This document shows positions 22,527 through 33,700 of a DNA stretch of 64,000 nt, in pieces (positions within the stretch are counted from its first letter, which is position 1; every line of letters begins with the position of its first letter). Source of the DNA: Triangularia verruculosa (lineage: Eukaryota > Ascomycota > Sordariomycetes > Sordariales > Podosporaceae). The position numbers and the translations under genes were made by a program. The stretch covers positions 1 to 64,000 of the forward strand of contig MU863913.1 of the NCBI GenBank assembly GCA_033296885.1, written 5' to 3'. Below the pieces are notes generated by a model, which did not search any database, was not told where the DNA came from, and saw nothing but the letters and a program-made list of their open reading frames with translations.

Positions 22527-24455
22527 ATGGATCCAGGCAGTTTCCGATACCAACCTCTCACTTCGCCGAATGCCATTCGAATTCTGGTCTTGGAGCCCTC
22601 CAAGGTCGAGCATGAAGCGTTGCGCGGAGAGCTGATCCACACCACCCTTGAGGAGTGCGATCACGAGTTGATCGAACCCTACACGGCACTCTCCTACGTA
22701 TGGGGTGATCCTACGTTGACCGGGACACTGAATCTTTCAGGTCATGTCTTCACGATAACCGCAACTCTTGCCGCTGCTCTGCACGGCCTGCGTGACGACA
22801 CCCGTCCTCGTCGAATCTGGGCAGATGCCCTTTGCATCGATCAGACCAATATCCCAGAGCGCAACAGCCAAGTGAGCCTCATGGGACTCATATACAAGGT
22901 CGCCGGTCATACCGTCATCTACCTCGGCTCCTCTACCATCGAAACAGACAAGGTGCTCCAGTCAGCCCCACGCTCTTCAATGAATATCTATCCCAGTTGG
23001 AACCAATCCCAGCGGCACGAGATAGTTCAAGCAGCCAAGCTTGAGATCCTCAACAGGCCATGGTTCTTTCGCGTCTGGATCTTTCAGGAACTCATACTGT
23101 CTCGTGATCCATGGGTACAGGTTGGTCGCCGTCGTGTTCGCTGGGGAGACTTTTGTCGACTTGTCTTGCATAATGGCCCAACCTCTCTTGTGAGAGGCAA
23201 GCCTGATGATGGACAAGAACCCTTACGAATGCTGGACAGGATGAACCGATCCTACGGCAGCGGCGGTAATGCGGGAAACATGCTTGGGCTTCTCAAAGCA
23301 AGACGCGGTCTTGGAGCTACAGATGCCAGGGACTTTGTATTTGCTCACATGGGCATTGCTTCTGATCGATGGAATGTTGGACGGAGTGTTCTTGTTGATT
23401 ACCATTCTTCCTTGGGTCATGTGTTTGCTCGAATGGCGATCTATATCCTGGAGACTGAAAAAGTCGCGACGCTTGTCAGTCTTCTCGATGAGCAGGCCGC
23501 AGTGCCCAACATCGAGATACCCTCCTGGGCACCTGACTGGCGTGTCAAACCATCTCCCTGTGCGTTGATGTACAAGAATAACAAACTCAGTCATGCACGG
23601 GTTGTTTCGGCACCAGTTCTGGCTCTCGAGAAAGAGAATATCCTCGGACTGGTTGGACACTCTGTTGGTTTTATCCAAGATGTCAGCGTCACACTGCCAA
23701 TGTCGTCTACCCTCAATCTCGAAAACATGCACAGCTACCAGGAGACAGTCAATAAGATTGCTGCTCTATACCAGAGCACAGGAGGGGTTTACTACCGGGG
23801 CGATTCAAATGGTCAGCATGCGATAGTCAGCATTCGAAACCGTGAGCAGGAACACTTGGAATTGTGCGAGGTACTCTTCGACGAGTGGATCAACTTTCTC
23901 CAGCAGCTCTCGCCGACATGTGCCACCGATGTGCCGCATCAGCATGTACAATTTGTCCGTTCCTTCCGACAGTGGACAAGAGGCCAACTCGGAGAGCCAC
24001 GCATCTTTGTTACCAGTGAAAGCAGTGATATCCTCTATATCATGTGGACATATCTTCACCCAAAAGCTACCGCAAGCAGCCTGGATGGACGCAGGCTTGC
24101 AACAACTTATGATGGCAAGCTTGGCGTGGTGCCGGCACAGACTCAAAAAGGGGATTATGTGGTGAACATCTTGGGGAGTGAAGTTTCTCTAGTTGTTCGG
24201 CCGGTTCAGGTCGGGGTGGAAGATGAAAGAAGGCTTAATGAAGAACTCAAAGTCAAGCTTGACGTTCTTGGGACTTCTACAACAACAGGCGTTTCACATC
24301 CACAGTATATCGATGGTCTGCTCATGGACGGGCCCGTGGAGAATGTTGAGCATTTTACCGTTATTGGCAGCTGCTGCTTCGACGGCGTCGACCCCTGGGC
24401 TGTTAGTCAACTTCCAAAGGATAGTTCAGAGTTGAAGCTCTTTGCTTTTCATTGA
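22527..24455 (+). CDS. HET-domain (heterokaryon incompatibility) protein, 642 aa
   Basis: One intronless frame. The N-terminal third carries the HET domain (PF06985) signatures in order: YTALSYVWGDP (residues ~52-62), IWADALCIDQTNIPERNSQV (~97-116), then the MGLIYKVAGHTVIYLG block, followed by the family's WFFRVWIFQEL block (FFRVW, QE) near residues 180-190. ARDFVFAHMGIASD near 265 is the conserved region after the domain. The ~340-residue C-terminal part is typical in length for HET proteins of the HET-6/het-E class but has no NACHT or WD repeats. HET proteins trigger cell death after fusion with an incompatible strain, and they are often polymorphic and subtelomeric. No partner gene of a known incompatibility pair is visible next to it. 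Confidence 0.93.
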   Translation: MDPGSFRYQPLTSPNAIRILVLEPSKVEHEALRGELIHTTLEECDHELIEPYTALSYVWGDPTLTGTLNLSGHVFTITATLAAALHGLRDDTRPRRIWADALCIDQTNIPERNSQVSLMGLIYKVAGHTVIYLGSSTIETDKVLQSAPRSSMNIYPSWNQSQRHEIVQAAKLEILNRPWFFRVWIFQELILSRDPWVQVGRRRVRWGDFCRLVLHNGPTSLVRGKPDDGQEPLRMLDRMNRSYGSGGNAGNMLGLLKARRGLGATDARDFVFAHMGIASDRWNVGRSVLVDYHSSLGHVFARMAIYILETEKVATLVSLLDEQAAVPNIEIPSWAPDWRVKPSPCALMYKNNKLSHARVVSAPVLALEKENILGLVGHSVGFIQDVSVTLPMSSTLNLENMHSYQETVNKIAALYQSTGGVYYRGDSNGQHAIVSIRNREQEHLELCEVLFDEWINFLQQLSPTCATDVPHQHVQFVRSFRQWTRGQLGEPRIFVTSESSDILYIMWTYLHPKATASSLDGRRLATTYDGKLGVVPAQTQKGDYVVNILGSEVSLVVRPVQVGVEDERRLNEELKVKLDVLGTSTTTGVSHPQYIDGLLMDGPVENVEHFTVIGSCCFDGVDPWAVSQLPKDSSELKLFAFH

Positions 24456-25039
24456 ATTATCGATCAGTTCCTTATTTAGGTACTCTATTGCTAGGAAGCA
24501 TTACAGGCAGCCAGTCCATCCTTGCAAGACTTGCGCACCAGATTGACCATTTTGAGAGTTTTAGCAAGCTTCCTGTTCCAAACCTACCGACCTGGTAGCT
24601 ATCACATCAGTGGCCATGTAATCTCTGTCTACTTTAGGTACCTAGTCCCTACCAAAGTTCCGATGATCGCGACACATGTTGCTTGTAGCTCTGTTTATAT
24701 GGAGCATGAAGCAAGTCTCCTCAAGAGCGGGATCTTTTGCTCTCAACTAGGTACTAGAAAGAATGCGGCCCGGTATCGAGAAACCAGCGGTGCATATAAT
24801 GGAACATAGCAGGACGAGTTGGCAAATTCGAGCGCTATGTTGACTCTAGATGAAAGCTCAGGGTTCGGCATTAGCTCCTTAGCTGTCAGGGGTTTGAATT
24901 TCATTGTTACTGAACCTATCCCCCAAAGGCAGTGGGATGATATTTCCAACACTGAAGCCATAGTTAAGGTAGGTACCTACCTAGGTAGGTATTTTCCAAC
25001 TACCTCCAGCCACTAGGTATGGAATCTGGAGGCTGTCCT
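24456..25039. other. Intergenic region between the HET gene and the severed transporter tail
   Basis: About 580 bp with no supported gene. It contains several short TAGGTACCTA motifs, the clearest being the near-palindromic AGGTAGGTACCTACCTAGG run at 24968-24992. This stretch is the natural 3' flank of the minus-strand nitrate transporter gene whose last codons lie at 25040-25072. Confidence 0.5.
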
Positions 25040-25077
25040 CTAACGGCCGCCAATTTGGCCCTTTGGAATAGGAGGAA
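25040..25077 (-). pseudogene. nrtA: Severed 3' end of the nitrate/nitrite transporter gene
   Basis: Read on the minus strand from the target-site duplication AGGAA (25073-25077), the sequence gives CCT ATT CCA AAG GGC CAA ATT, then GGC GGC CGT TAG: PIPKGQIGGR and stop (TAG at 25040-25042). The partner body at 47606 stops in frame at ...AVCWIP. Joining the two sides of the retrotransposon, with one copy of AGGAA removed, continues the frame exactly into this decapeptide, a plausible basic C-terminus for a fungal nitrate transporter. The final ten codons now lie 22.5 kb from the rest of the gene. Confidence 0.88.
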
Positions 25078-25412
25078 TGTGACAAGGGCTGATATTCAGG
25101 GCTTGGAACAGTAGTTCAATTGCAGTAATAATCTTCAATGGCCTCGAAGTCCATGATAAAGAAAGAAGAAGAAGAAGAAGACTTTGAATAGTACAGTGAT
25201 CCTGAACGCGTATTTATCTTCCGTCAAGTGGTCCGTGCCCTCCTTGCCTCAGGCCTCTGCCAAGTCCTTCAATATATCACTGAGCCAGTAGGATTCCTTT
25301 GATACCCGCCATGCCTCTGATTGACTGCTTCACTTCCATCGGTTGACTCACAACGTGTAGGTCGGTGGCTGTTGACCCGAGCTGTGGCCTGTTGGTCCTT
25401 TGCCGTGTGACA
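25078..25412 (-). repeat. Outer element LTR (3' LTR in element sense)
   Basis: 335 bp, starting TGTGACAAGGGCTGA and ending GCCGTGTGACA. It contains a short GAA microsatellite (25165-25183) that is two units longer than in the partner LTR. The differences from the partner at 47278-47605 are about a dozen, mostly C/T or G/A transitions. The sharp change to CA/TG-depleted sequence occurs only at about 25590, roughly 180 bp inside the element. Confidence 0.95.
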
Positions 25413-28400
25413 CTATCTCCTCCCTTCTTATGCTCGCCTACGAGCTCGGAATGCCTTTAAACCTTTACTCGAAAGTCCTTAGGTTTGTCGGGTTGTAGTG
25501 CGTGAAAGGTGCGGACAGCTGCCTTAGCTCCGTCGCTATAGAAGTGGTTGAAAGGTTCCTAAGTCTAATGTCTCTTTTAGGGCCATCCTTCCCACTTAAC
25601 TAGATATTTAATTTCATCGCCTATTAAGGTCGAATCTATTACCTTTTCCACTTAGTAATCTTCTACCTCGACCGGCGCCGCTTTTTGTAGGACCTAGTCT
25701 ACGTTAAGTAGTATCTAAGTACTAGTGTAATAAGGTTCGATAAAGGAGACGTGGAAGGTATTATAAATTTATTAGTATTTAGGGAGAGTTAGTTAGATAG
25801 CGGTAAGGGAAATTACCTTTTAGATTTTAAACGGGCTTAGTATCTTTTTATCTAGTTTCTTAGAGGGTTATCGAATCTTAATATATTTAGCGTTAAGTAT
25901 TATTAATTAATCTTTTTTAAAGATAAATACTTCTTTTTTTTTAAAAATCTGCCTAGTACTTTATATATTAACGGGATATTTTTAGAGATTTCTACGCTTT
26001 TTTATAGACTTAGGTTATTTAATAAGTATATAATTAACTTAAAGAATTATAGACGGTAGTATTAAAAAAAAGATTATTAGAAGTAAGGTAGTAGCTATAA
26101 TTAACGAAGAAAGGTAATATACTGGTCGGCGATTTATAGGTATTATTATATATAAATTCTATTATAAGAAGTAATTTATATTAATTAATTATTTTATAAT
26201 TAATAAAAGTATAAAAGTATATTTTTAATTTTTAATTAATAATCTCGGTTTAATTATTAATTTAGAGGTAAAAGGTAGTATTTATATAATTATTAATATT
26301 AATAAATTTTAAAAAATCTTTTTATAAATATAATATAAAGCGAGAGTTATAATTAGAAATAATATTTACGGGAATATTGTAAAATCGTTAATATTTATAA
26401 ATAAAGATTTAAATTAAATCGTTAATTTTCTTACCTTTTATACGGAGTAGGATAAAGTATATTATCTTTATAAATATATCGACAATAATTTAAATAAAAT
26501 CGTATCTTATTAATAAGGGAAGATTAATAATAAAATTTATAAAGATAGTTCTTTACGGTTTTAATAGGATCTTTAAAGGAAATAATAGTTTAAAAGTTTT
26601 ATATTAAGGGTTTTTATTTTACTAATACTTTTTATATTTTTATATATATTTACGGATAATATTGTTTATAGTTAGTTATTAAAAGTTTCGTCGAACAAAA
26701 TTAATAGTGCAATTTATTTCTAAATATCCTACGACGACGGAGTTATATTCGGATTTAAAGATTTTTTTATATAGTACGGAGTTATTAGGAATCTTTAGTA
26801 GGTTATTATAGTATAAAAGACTTTAATTTTTATATTCATTTTTTAATAGAATAGCAAGGGATTTAATATACTTAGGATTTTAAATAGTAGCGTTTTTAAC
26901 TTTAATAATAAACTTATTATTTTATATTAGGGTAATAAGAATATTAGTAAATCGTATTAAAAAAAGAAGGAAATATAGTCTTTTAATTTACTTAGGTCAG
27001 CGAACTTTAAAGTAAAATACTAATAAAACTATAGTTAACTTTTATATTAGGGTGAAAAAATAATAATCCTTTAAAACCGAAGTAATCGATTAGTTTTTAT
27101 TTCCCCCCTTCTTAGGCCGATATTAATCAAGTTTTAAAAGAACGTCGGCTTTATTATTAAATTATCCGGGTCGATATATAATAATAAAATTATATATTAT
27201 AAATTCTTAAGTCTAATAGGTTTATTACTAATTAAGGACTTTTATTATAATAAAGTATATAAGATTTTAATAGTCGGAGTAAACTTCGATTTTATACTTT
27301 ACTCTTTCTAAGTATCGTTATTACTTTACGAAGTAATTTATAATCGTTAGTAATTTTTTATTATATATTTTATAATTTATTTCCGGTTTAGTAAATTTAC
27401 AGGAGTAAAAAGCCGTAGGGTAAAACTTTCTATCGTTTCTTTTTTAAAATAGGATTCCTCTTAAAGTAAAGTCTAAAGTATTAATTTCTAAGATCGTTAG
27501 TTTAGAGGGTTCGAAATAGGTAAAGATTAGTATTATAGTAAAGGCTTTTTTAAATTTAGTGAAAGCCTTTTTTATAATATATATTTATTTCTAATTTTTC
27601 GCTTTTATTTTAAGCGATTTTATAAATGGTTTTATAATATCGGAAAACCCTCTAATAAAACGTCGATAAAAGTTAGTAAAACCGATAAATAATTAGGTTA
27701 TTTTTAATAAAATTAGCGTTTTTTAATTAAAAATATAGTTTATTTTTTCCTTAAATATTAAAATACTTATTTCGGAGATAATATATCCTAGGTATTTAAC
27801 TTACTAAACCGTTTAAATACTTTTTTTTACCGAAATGATTAAGTTATTATTTTTAAGGCGTTTAAGAACCTTTTTAATGAAACGGTTATATTCCTTTATA
27901 TTATCTATGTAAATAAGGATATTATTTATATATATTAAAATTTTTATATCGATTAAATTATTTAATACTTTGTAAATTATAATTTAAAATATAGTAAAAG
28001 TATTAATTAATCCGAAATATATAATTATAAATTCGAATAATTTATACCGATAATAGAAAGTAGTCTTCTATTTATCTCTTTCTTTAATTTTTACTAGGTT
28101 AAATCTATTTTTTAAATCGATTTTTATAAAGAACTTCGTATTAACGAATCGATTTTAAAGCTTTATAATAAATAAAAGAGGGTACCGATTAAGAATAGTA
28201 ATACCGTTAAGGTTTCTTTAATCTATTATAAGTTTAAGGTGGTTTTCGTGTTAGCCCTTCTTCTCGATAGATGCGTCTTTATTTATTATAAAGAGAGGAG
28301 TATTATAAGGTAATTTTAAAGGTTTAATTTTTCTTTCCGTAAGTATTTTATCTAATTAAGTATATAAAAACTTAAGTTCTTTGCCGCTTAATGTATAAAT

Positions 28401-29459
28401 AGGGCCCTATATAGGCGTTTTACTTTCGATTAAATCGATTATATAGTTTTATAGTTTATAATTAGGAAGTTTCTTAGAAATATCGGGCGGTATTAGAGGG
28501 GTTAGGTCCCGGAAGTACTTAGGAATTATTATATGTTCGTCGAAAATATTAAAGATAGTTCTACCGATTTTCCTGAAGATTACTAGGCCTATATAATATT
28601 TGTAGTAAGTAGAAGAGGAAAATATAATCTTAGAAGGATTTTAGTCGTAGAATCTTATTAGTTAATGTTTTTAAAGTTATTATTAAGGTAGGATAATATT
28701 GTATTCTAGGTCGAGTTTATTAACTTTAAATTTAAGTTTAGTGAAATAGTTTTCTACGTAACGGAGAACTACGGTATCGAAGTAAAAGGCTCGTTTACCG
28801 GGGTTTCCTTTTTTATTAAACGTTTAGAGATGGAATCCTCGGGGGTAAAAGAAAGTTTTAATAAAGAGGTCGATAACGATATTTTCCGATAAAATTAGAA
28901 CTAAATTACCGGTATCGAAAAGAACTTATATAGGAAACTCACGAGGACGACCTTTAACGATCTTAACGATATTTATTTTGACGATAGGCTGAGTTCTAAT
29001 TTTTAGTCGATTCCGTGGTTATTTAGCCTCTTTCTCTTTATCGGGGCCAATATACTTAACTTTAGCGACTATTACGCCTATAGGCCGGTCGTGTTTTATC
29101 GGCGTAGGTAAGCAGCCTATTAAAAACCCGTCTCAGTACTAAATAAATTATCGTTAAGTATTTTAAAGATCCGGGGTTTATTGTTAATAAAGTATATTCC
29201 GATAATATTAATTTGTACTTTCTTAAGAGGTATTATTTTCTTTTCTTCGTTTTTAGCTTTCCTTTTAACTCTAATTACTTTAGGGGGAGCCGCGGGAAGA
29301 TTATTATTAAAGATATCTTTTTTTATAAAATAAGTAAGAGTATAATAATTGTTGCGCCTATATCGCTAGTAAGTGGAGCCGTCCTTTTTATATTTATCGA
29401 TATTATTTTACGAGATTCCTATTAAAGCTTCTTTAATAGTTGCTTATTTAATATCTTTT
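25413..29459 (-). mobile_element. Outer element interior: protease, RT and integrase part, RIP-destroyed
   Basis: 4 kb of the outer element's pol region on the minus strand. Retropepsin trace FDTGN at about 28915 and RT active-site trace at 27903-27929 (two Asp codons changed to Asn, GAC/GAT to AAT). RNase H and integrase should follow towards 25600 but are too mutated for me to place motifs. From about 25590 to 29100 CA/TG dinucleotides are almost absent. No functional frame remains. Confidence 0.8.
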
Positions 29460-29900
29460 TGTGACGAACCCCTGTACAGAACCTCTGAAAGGGATACTCG
29501 GTTAAAGGCAACTTCTGACAATTGGTTCAGTGCAGCTAAACAGTGCATAATAAGATGTCTCGATGTAAACACAAGATACCGTAAATACAAGCTGTAATTA
29601 CATACTGCGGAACTATCTACAAGCTATCTAGTTCCTCCGTATATATATACCTTAAGACCCCCAAGTACTCACCCTACTATAGCCTCGATCACTTCTAGCA
29701 CATTGCATCCTGCAAAGTGCTCGTTGTACTATACCTTCGATTACCCCGAGCATCTTATATCCTGTAGAGTGCTCGTATGCCTTAGTGCTGTAGTACTTCT
29801 GGCCAGCCCTGATTAGCTGCCTCCTAATTTCCCTAATAATTAGTTAGGGACGTCCTGCGCCCTATATACTATACGACCTGTCGTTAGGTTAATTGTAATA
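29460..29900 (-). repeat. 441-bp LTR (3' LTR of the 29460-37130 element)
   Basis: Begins TGTGACGAACCCCTGTACAG on the plus strand and ends in TTGTAATA, a mutated TTGTGACA. The part 29460-29651 is the ~190-bp module shared with the other two LTR families; the rest is specific. The specific part holds two ~51-bp tandem copies containing GCATCCTG(C/T)A(G/A)AGTGCTCGT. Confidence 0.93.
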
Positions 29901-30695
29901 TAATACCCCTCCTTCTAAGTCGACGCCCCGGCGACTATATTCCTAAAATAGTTACCGATCCCCATTTTCCTCTAGTATTTTCTATAGTAGGTTCCTCTTC
30001 CCTTTTTCTCTCGCCGCTATATTTAACCGTATAAAAAAATAAATTCGTATAAATACCGATTGCTGTTGTAACTAAGTACGCTTTTTTAAATAGTTCGGCC
30101 TTATAATACCTAAGTACTTTTATTATAAAGAGAATAGCTTTTAGTGTATAGCTTCCCTTCGATACGACCGATGTCTTCCGTATATTAATTCGAGTTGCTC
30201 CTACTGTAATGTCTATAGCGTAGATTGTAAGTCCTTTCTTAGGCTATCTTACTTTCTTTTACTAATCCCGTAGTCCGTCCTCTTATTAAGGAGAAAGAGC
30301 GTTTAAACGCCGAAAAGCAGGTTACCTTAAGTAAGCTTCTTCGTTTTGAGGTATAATCGTGCGCCTTCGAGACTCGAGCCTTTACTACTTTCCGCCGCGA
30401 ATCCCGACTCTTCGAGGAGGAGGAGAGAGAGTTTTCCGCGCGGCCTGCTACCCCGCATAGCCCGCCGGTAGCGGATACCTCCGCTGCCCCCTCTTCCACT
30501 ACTGTTCCTTCCTCCGACTTCTCCTTCTTAGACCCTTTCTTAGGCCTCGACTAACCTTCCGACTTCCCACTAAATACTAGTCTTAATAGTCCTTCCTTCC
30601 TTACCGGCCAGGGCGCCGCTAGTAATACGCCTCCAACTTCTCAGGGCAGTTAAGGTACGTAATACTAGTTATAGGTAAGTCCCTGGGTATTTATT

Positions 30696-30765
30696 AACCT
30701 TATAGTATAGTATACAGCACGTCGACCACTACGTCGGAGGTGCGGATTCGATTCCCGTCGAGGTT
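30696..30765 (+). ncRNA. tRNA-like cloverleaf inside the Gypsy element, antisense to it
   Basis: A 70-nt segment fits tRNA geometry. The acceptor stem is AACCTTA/CGAGGTT (6 of 7 pairs), the D stem has 3 of 4 pairs, and the anticodon-like stem TCGAC/GTCGG has 5 pairs. The T arm is GCGGA-TTCGATT-CCCGT, with a canonical TTCGATT loop (4 of 5 pairs). Conserved T8, A14, A21 and a purine at 26 are present. The anticodon loop has 6 bases (CACTAC), one too few, and the D loop lacks GG, so it is unlikely to be a working tRNA. It lies on the strand opposite to the element's genes, between the chromodomain trace and the 3' LTR. The equivalent site of the 39023-46507 element carries the same structure with different stem bases. 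Confidence 0.55.
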
Positions 30766-33700
30766 CTTCTATATCCAGATTTATAGGCATATCCCGTAAT
30801 CTAGGTACAGAACTTTTTAGTATTTTAATTAGCTTAGGTCGGTCTGGGTATTACCGATGGAATTTTTTTAACTTATCCGGGCAATTTAGATTTACCGCTA
30901 GTTCCTATAAGTTATCCGTAGCTAAGTAATCTAACTAATTAACCAAATATTTTAGTTAACCTTCGTTAAACCATAAATCTAATACTTCTTCCATATTATA
31001 CTCTTCTTCTTCGTCCTCCGCCACCTCCTGGGTATTAGTCTTACTCGCCGGTAATACGGGTTCTAAAAGTGAGATGTAAAAAGTATATAACCGTAGACGC
31101 ATTGTACTAGGTAGTTCCAGCTCGTATACCGTCTCCGATATCTTCCTTTTAACTTTAAATAAGCCTACTCTCCTATAATCCAACTTTTTATTAAGCCTCT
31201 TTGTATAAAGATTACATATTAATAAAAACACTTTATCCTCCCTCTTTAAACGAGGTCCCTTAAACCGCTTAGTATTATAGTACTTGCGTATACATTCCTA
31301 AACGAATTTAAGTTCCTCCTTAAGTTTGGCGTATAATATATATAGCTTCCCTACTTTTATTACCGCTTTAGGCACCTTTGCCTCTAGTCCTTACCGTAGA
31401 TCTACCTTAAAACCGTAGTTCGTAAAGAATAGCGTAACTTTCGTTATCTCCGTAGGTATTATATTATATACGAACTATACCGCTAGTAAAAGTTTAACTT
31501 AGTTATTTTATTCGAAATTAATATAGTTCCGAAAATATTATTCCACAATTTAATTAAGCCTCTCCGTTTAGCCGTCCGTCTACGGATAGTATATTAACAA
31601 TACCTTACTTTTTACTCCTACTTACTCCATTAAAGCCTTCCAAAACTTCGATATAAACTTAGTATCGCGATCCGTAATAAATTCCCTTAGCCATATATAT
31701 ATTACCGTAACGTTCCAAAACACCATATCCGCTAATTATTCCGCCGTCCAGGTCTCCCTATAAGGCAAGAAGTATACCCACTTAGTGAGCCTATCGACTA
31801 CCGTTAAGATACTATCGTATTTAACGCCTATAGTTATGTCTTTGGATTTTAGTAGTTTAATAGTAAAGTCCATCGATACTGAACTCCACGGTCGTTCTAC
31901 CACCGGCAGTAGTTCCAAAAACCCGTATAGCTTATATCTCTCTACTCTCGTTCTTCTACAGAGATTACATTCCCGTAACATCTCTTCCATATCCTTTCTT
32001 ATTTCTAGCTAATTAAAATGCTATTTAATCTTTTCTATTATTTTAGCTACTCCTATATATCCTCCGAGCTTCGATTCGTAGATCTTCTAAATTAGTATCT
32101 TCCGTTATTCTGGATCGACGTAGGCCCTATTATTATACTAAAGCCGGTAACGGTTATCTTTTTAAATCCCTAATAATTCCAACTTAGCCTATCGTTTTTA
32201 ATCGTTACTATCGATATTACCTTAGTATTTATAGGTAGTAAATTCTTCTCGATATACTATATAATACTTAGCCTATTATTAGAGCGGGTACCGAAGTATA
32301 CCTTCTATTATTTCCTATAATAAAGGTAGTAATTCTTCTTCTACTTTCTTTTTATAGTAGTCCGCCCTTCTACTTAGAACGTCCGTTCTTACGTTTTCGG
32401 ATCCCTTCTTATAATAGATCTAAAAATTAAACTCGGATAAAAACTCTAACTACCTACCTTACTTAGCGTTAAGAACCTTAATAATAGTAAAGTACTTTAG
32501 GTTCTTATAATCAATATAAACTTGGATTTTATAGTTAATACTATTAAAGTATAGTCTCTACTCCTTAAATACCTTAATAATAATAAGTAGCTTCTTATTA
32601 TAAATAGGGTAATTTTTACGTAATCCTTTTAGCTTCTTCGAAAAGAATATTACTAGGTATAATTTCCTATCCTCGTCTCGTTACCCTAGCTACCCTCCAA
32701 TAGCATAGTCGGAAATATCTATCTCAACCTCGAAAAGTCGTCTTAGGTCGGGGAGTTTAAATACCGGGTCCGCTATAATAGCATTTTTAATAGCTTAAAA
32801 AGCCTTCTCCTACTTCTTTTCCCATTTAAACTCGGCATCTTTCTTAATTAAGTTATTTAATAGTTTCGCTATAGCATTATAATTCCGTATAAATATCCAA
32901 TAAAAGTTTATAAATCCTAAAAACTCTCGAACCCTAGTCTTTAATCGTTCGGCCATTTCTACTTATAATCTCGGCTAATCCTTAACTACTACGATCTTTC
33001 TTAGTTTTATTCGTACTTCTCTTAACGAAATTAGATACCTTAGGTAGACCGTCTTCTATATATAGAACTCGCTTTTATCCTTATTAACTAATAGTCCGGC
33101 TCTATATAGTACGTCCAAAATCTCTTTAATATATTATCTATATTCTTTTAAAGTACATAAGTAAATAAGAATATCGTTAAAGTAGTAAACTACTATTTTA
33201 TCGAAGTATTAGCGAATTATATAATTAACGAGAGCTTAGAAAGTCGCCGGTATATTTATAAACTTAAACGGTATAACGAGATACTCGAAATACCCGTAAA
33301 GCGTACGAAAGGCTATCTTCCACTCGTCTCCCTCCTTAATTCGTATATACGCGTACCCAACTGGCATATTAAGTCTAGTAAACCATTATACCCCTAAGAG
33401 TTAACTTCTTAGCCGAGAAATTAATAGTAGTAGGTAATCGTTCTTTACCGTCTTTTAATTTAGTTATTAATAATCTATATATAGTCGCGGACTTCTATCC
33501 TTCTTCGGTATAAAGAAAACAGGATATTTAGCCGGCGATATAGATACCCTAATATATCCTTTCTTAATATTTTCGTCTAAGTACTTCCGTAATTCTTTAC
33601 TTTGCTTATCGTTAGTATAGTAGACCTAAAAGAGCTTAAGCTTTACTCCTTTTTTAAGCTTAATTTTATAGTCCTATAGTCCCTTCTTTAGTAGACCTTA

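Noticed and set aside
25160..25185. GAA microsatellite as a separate feature
   Set aside because: It is part of the outer LTR and differs by two units from the partner LTR; ordinary slippage.
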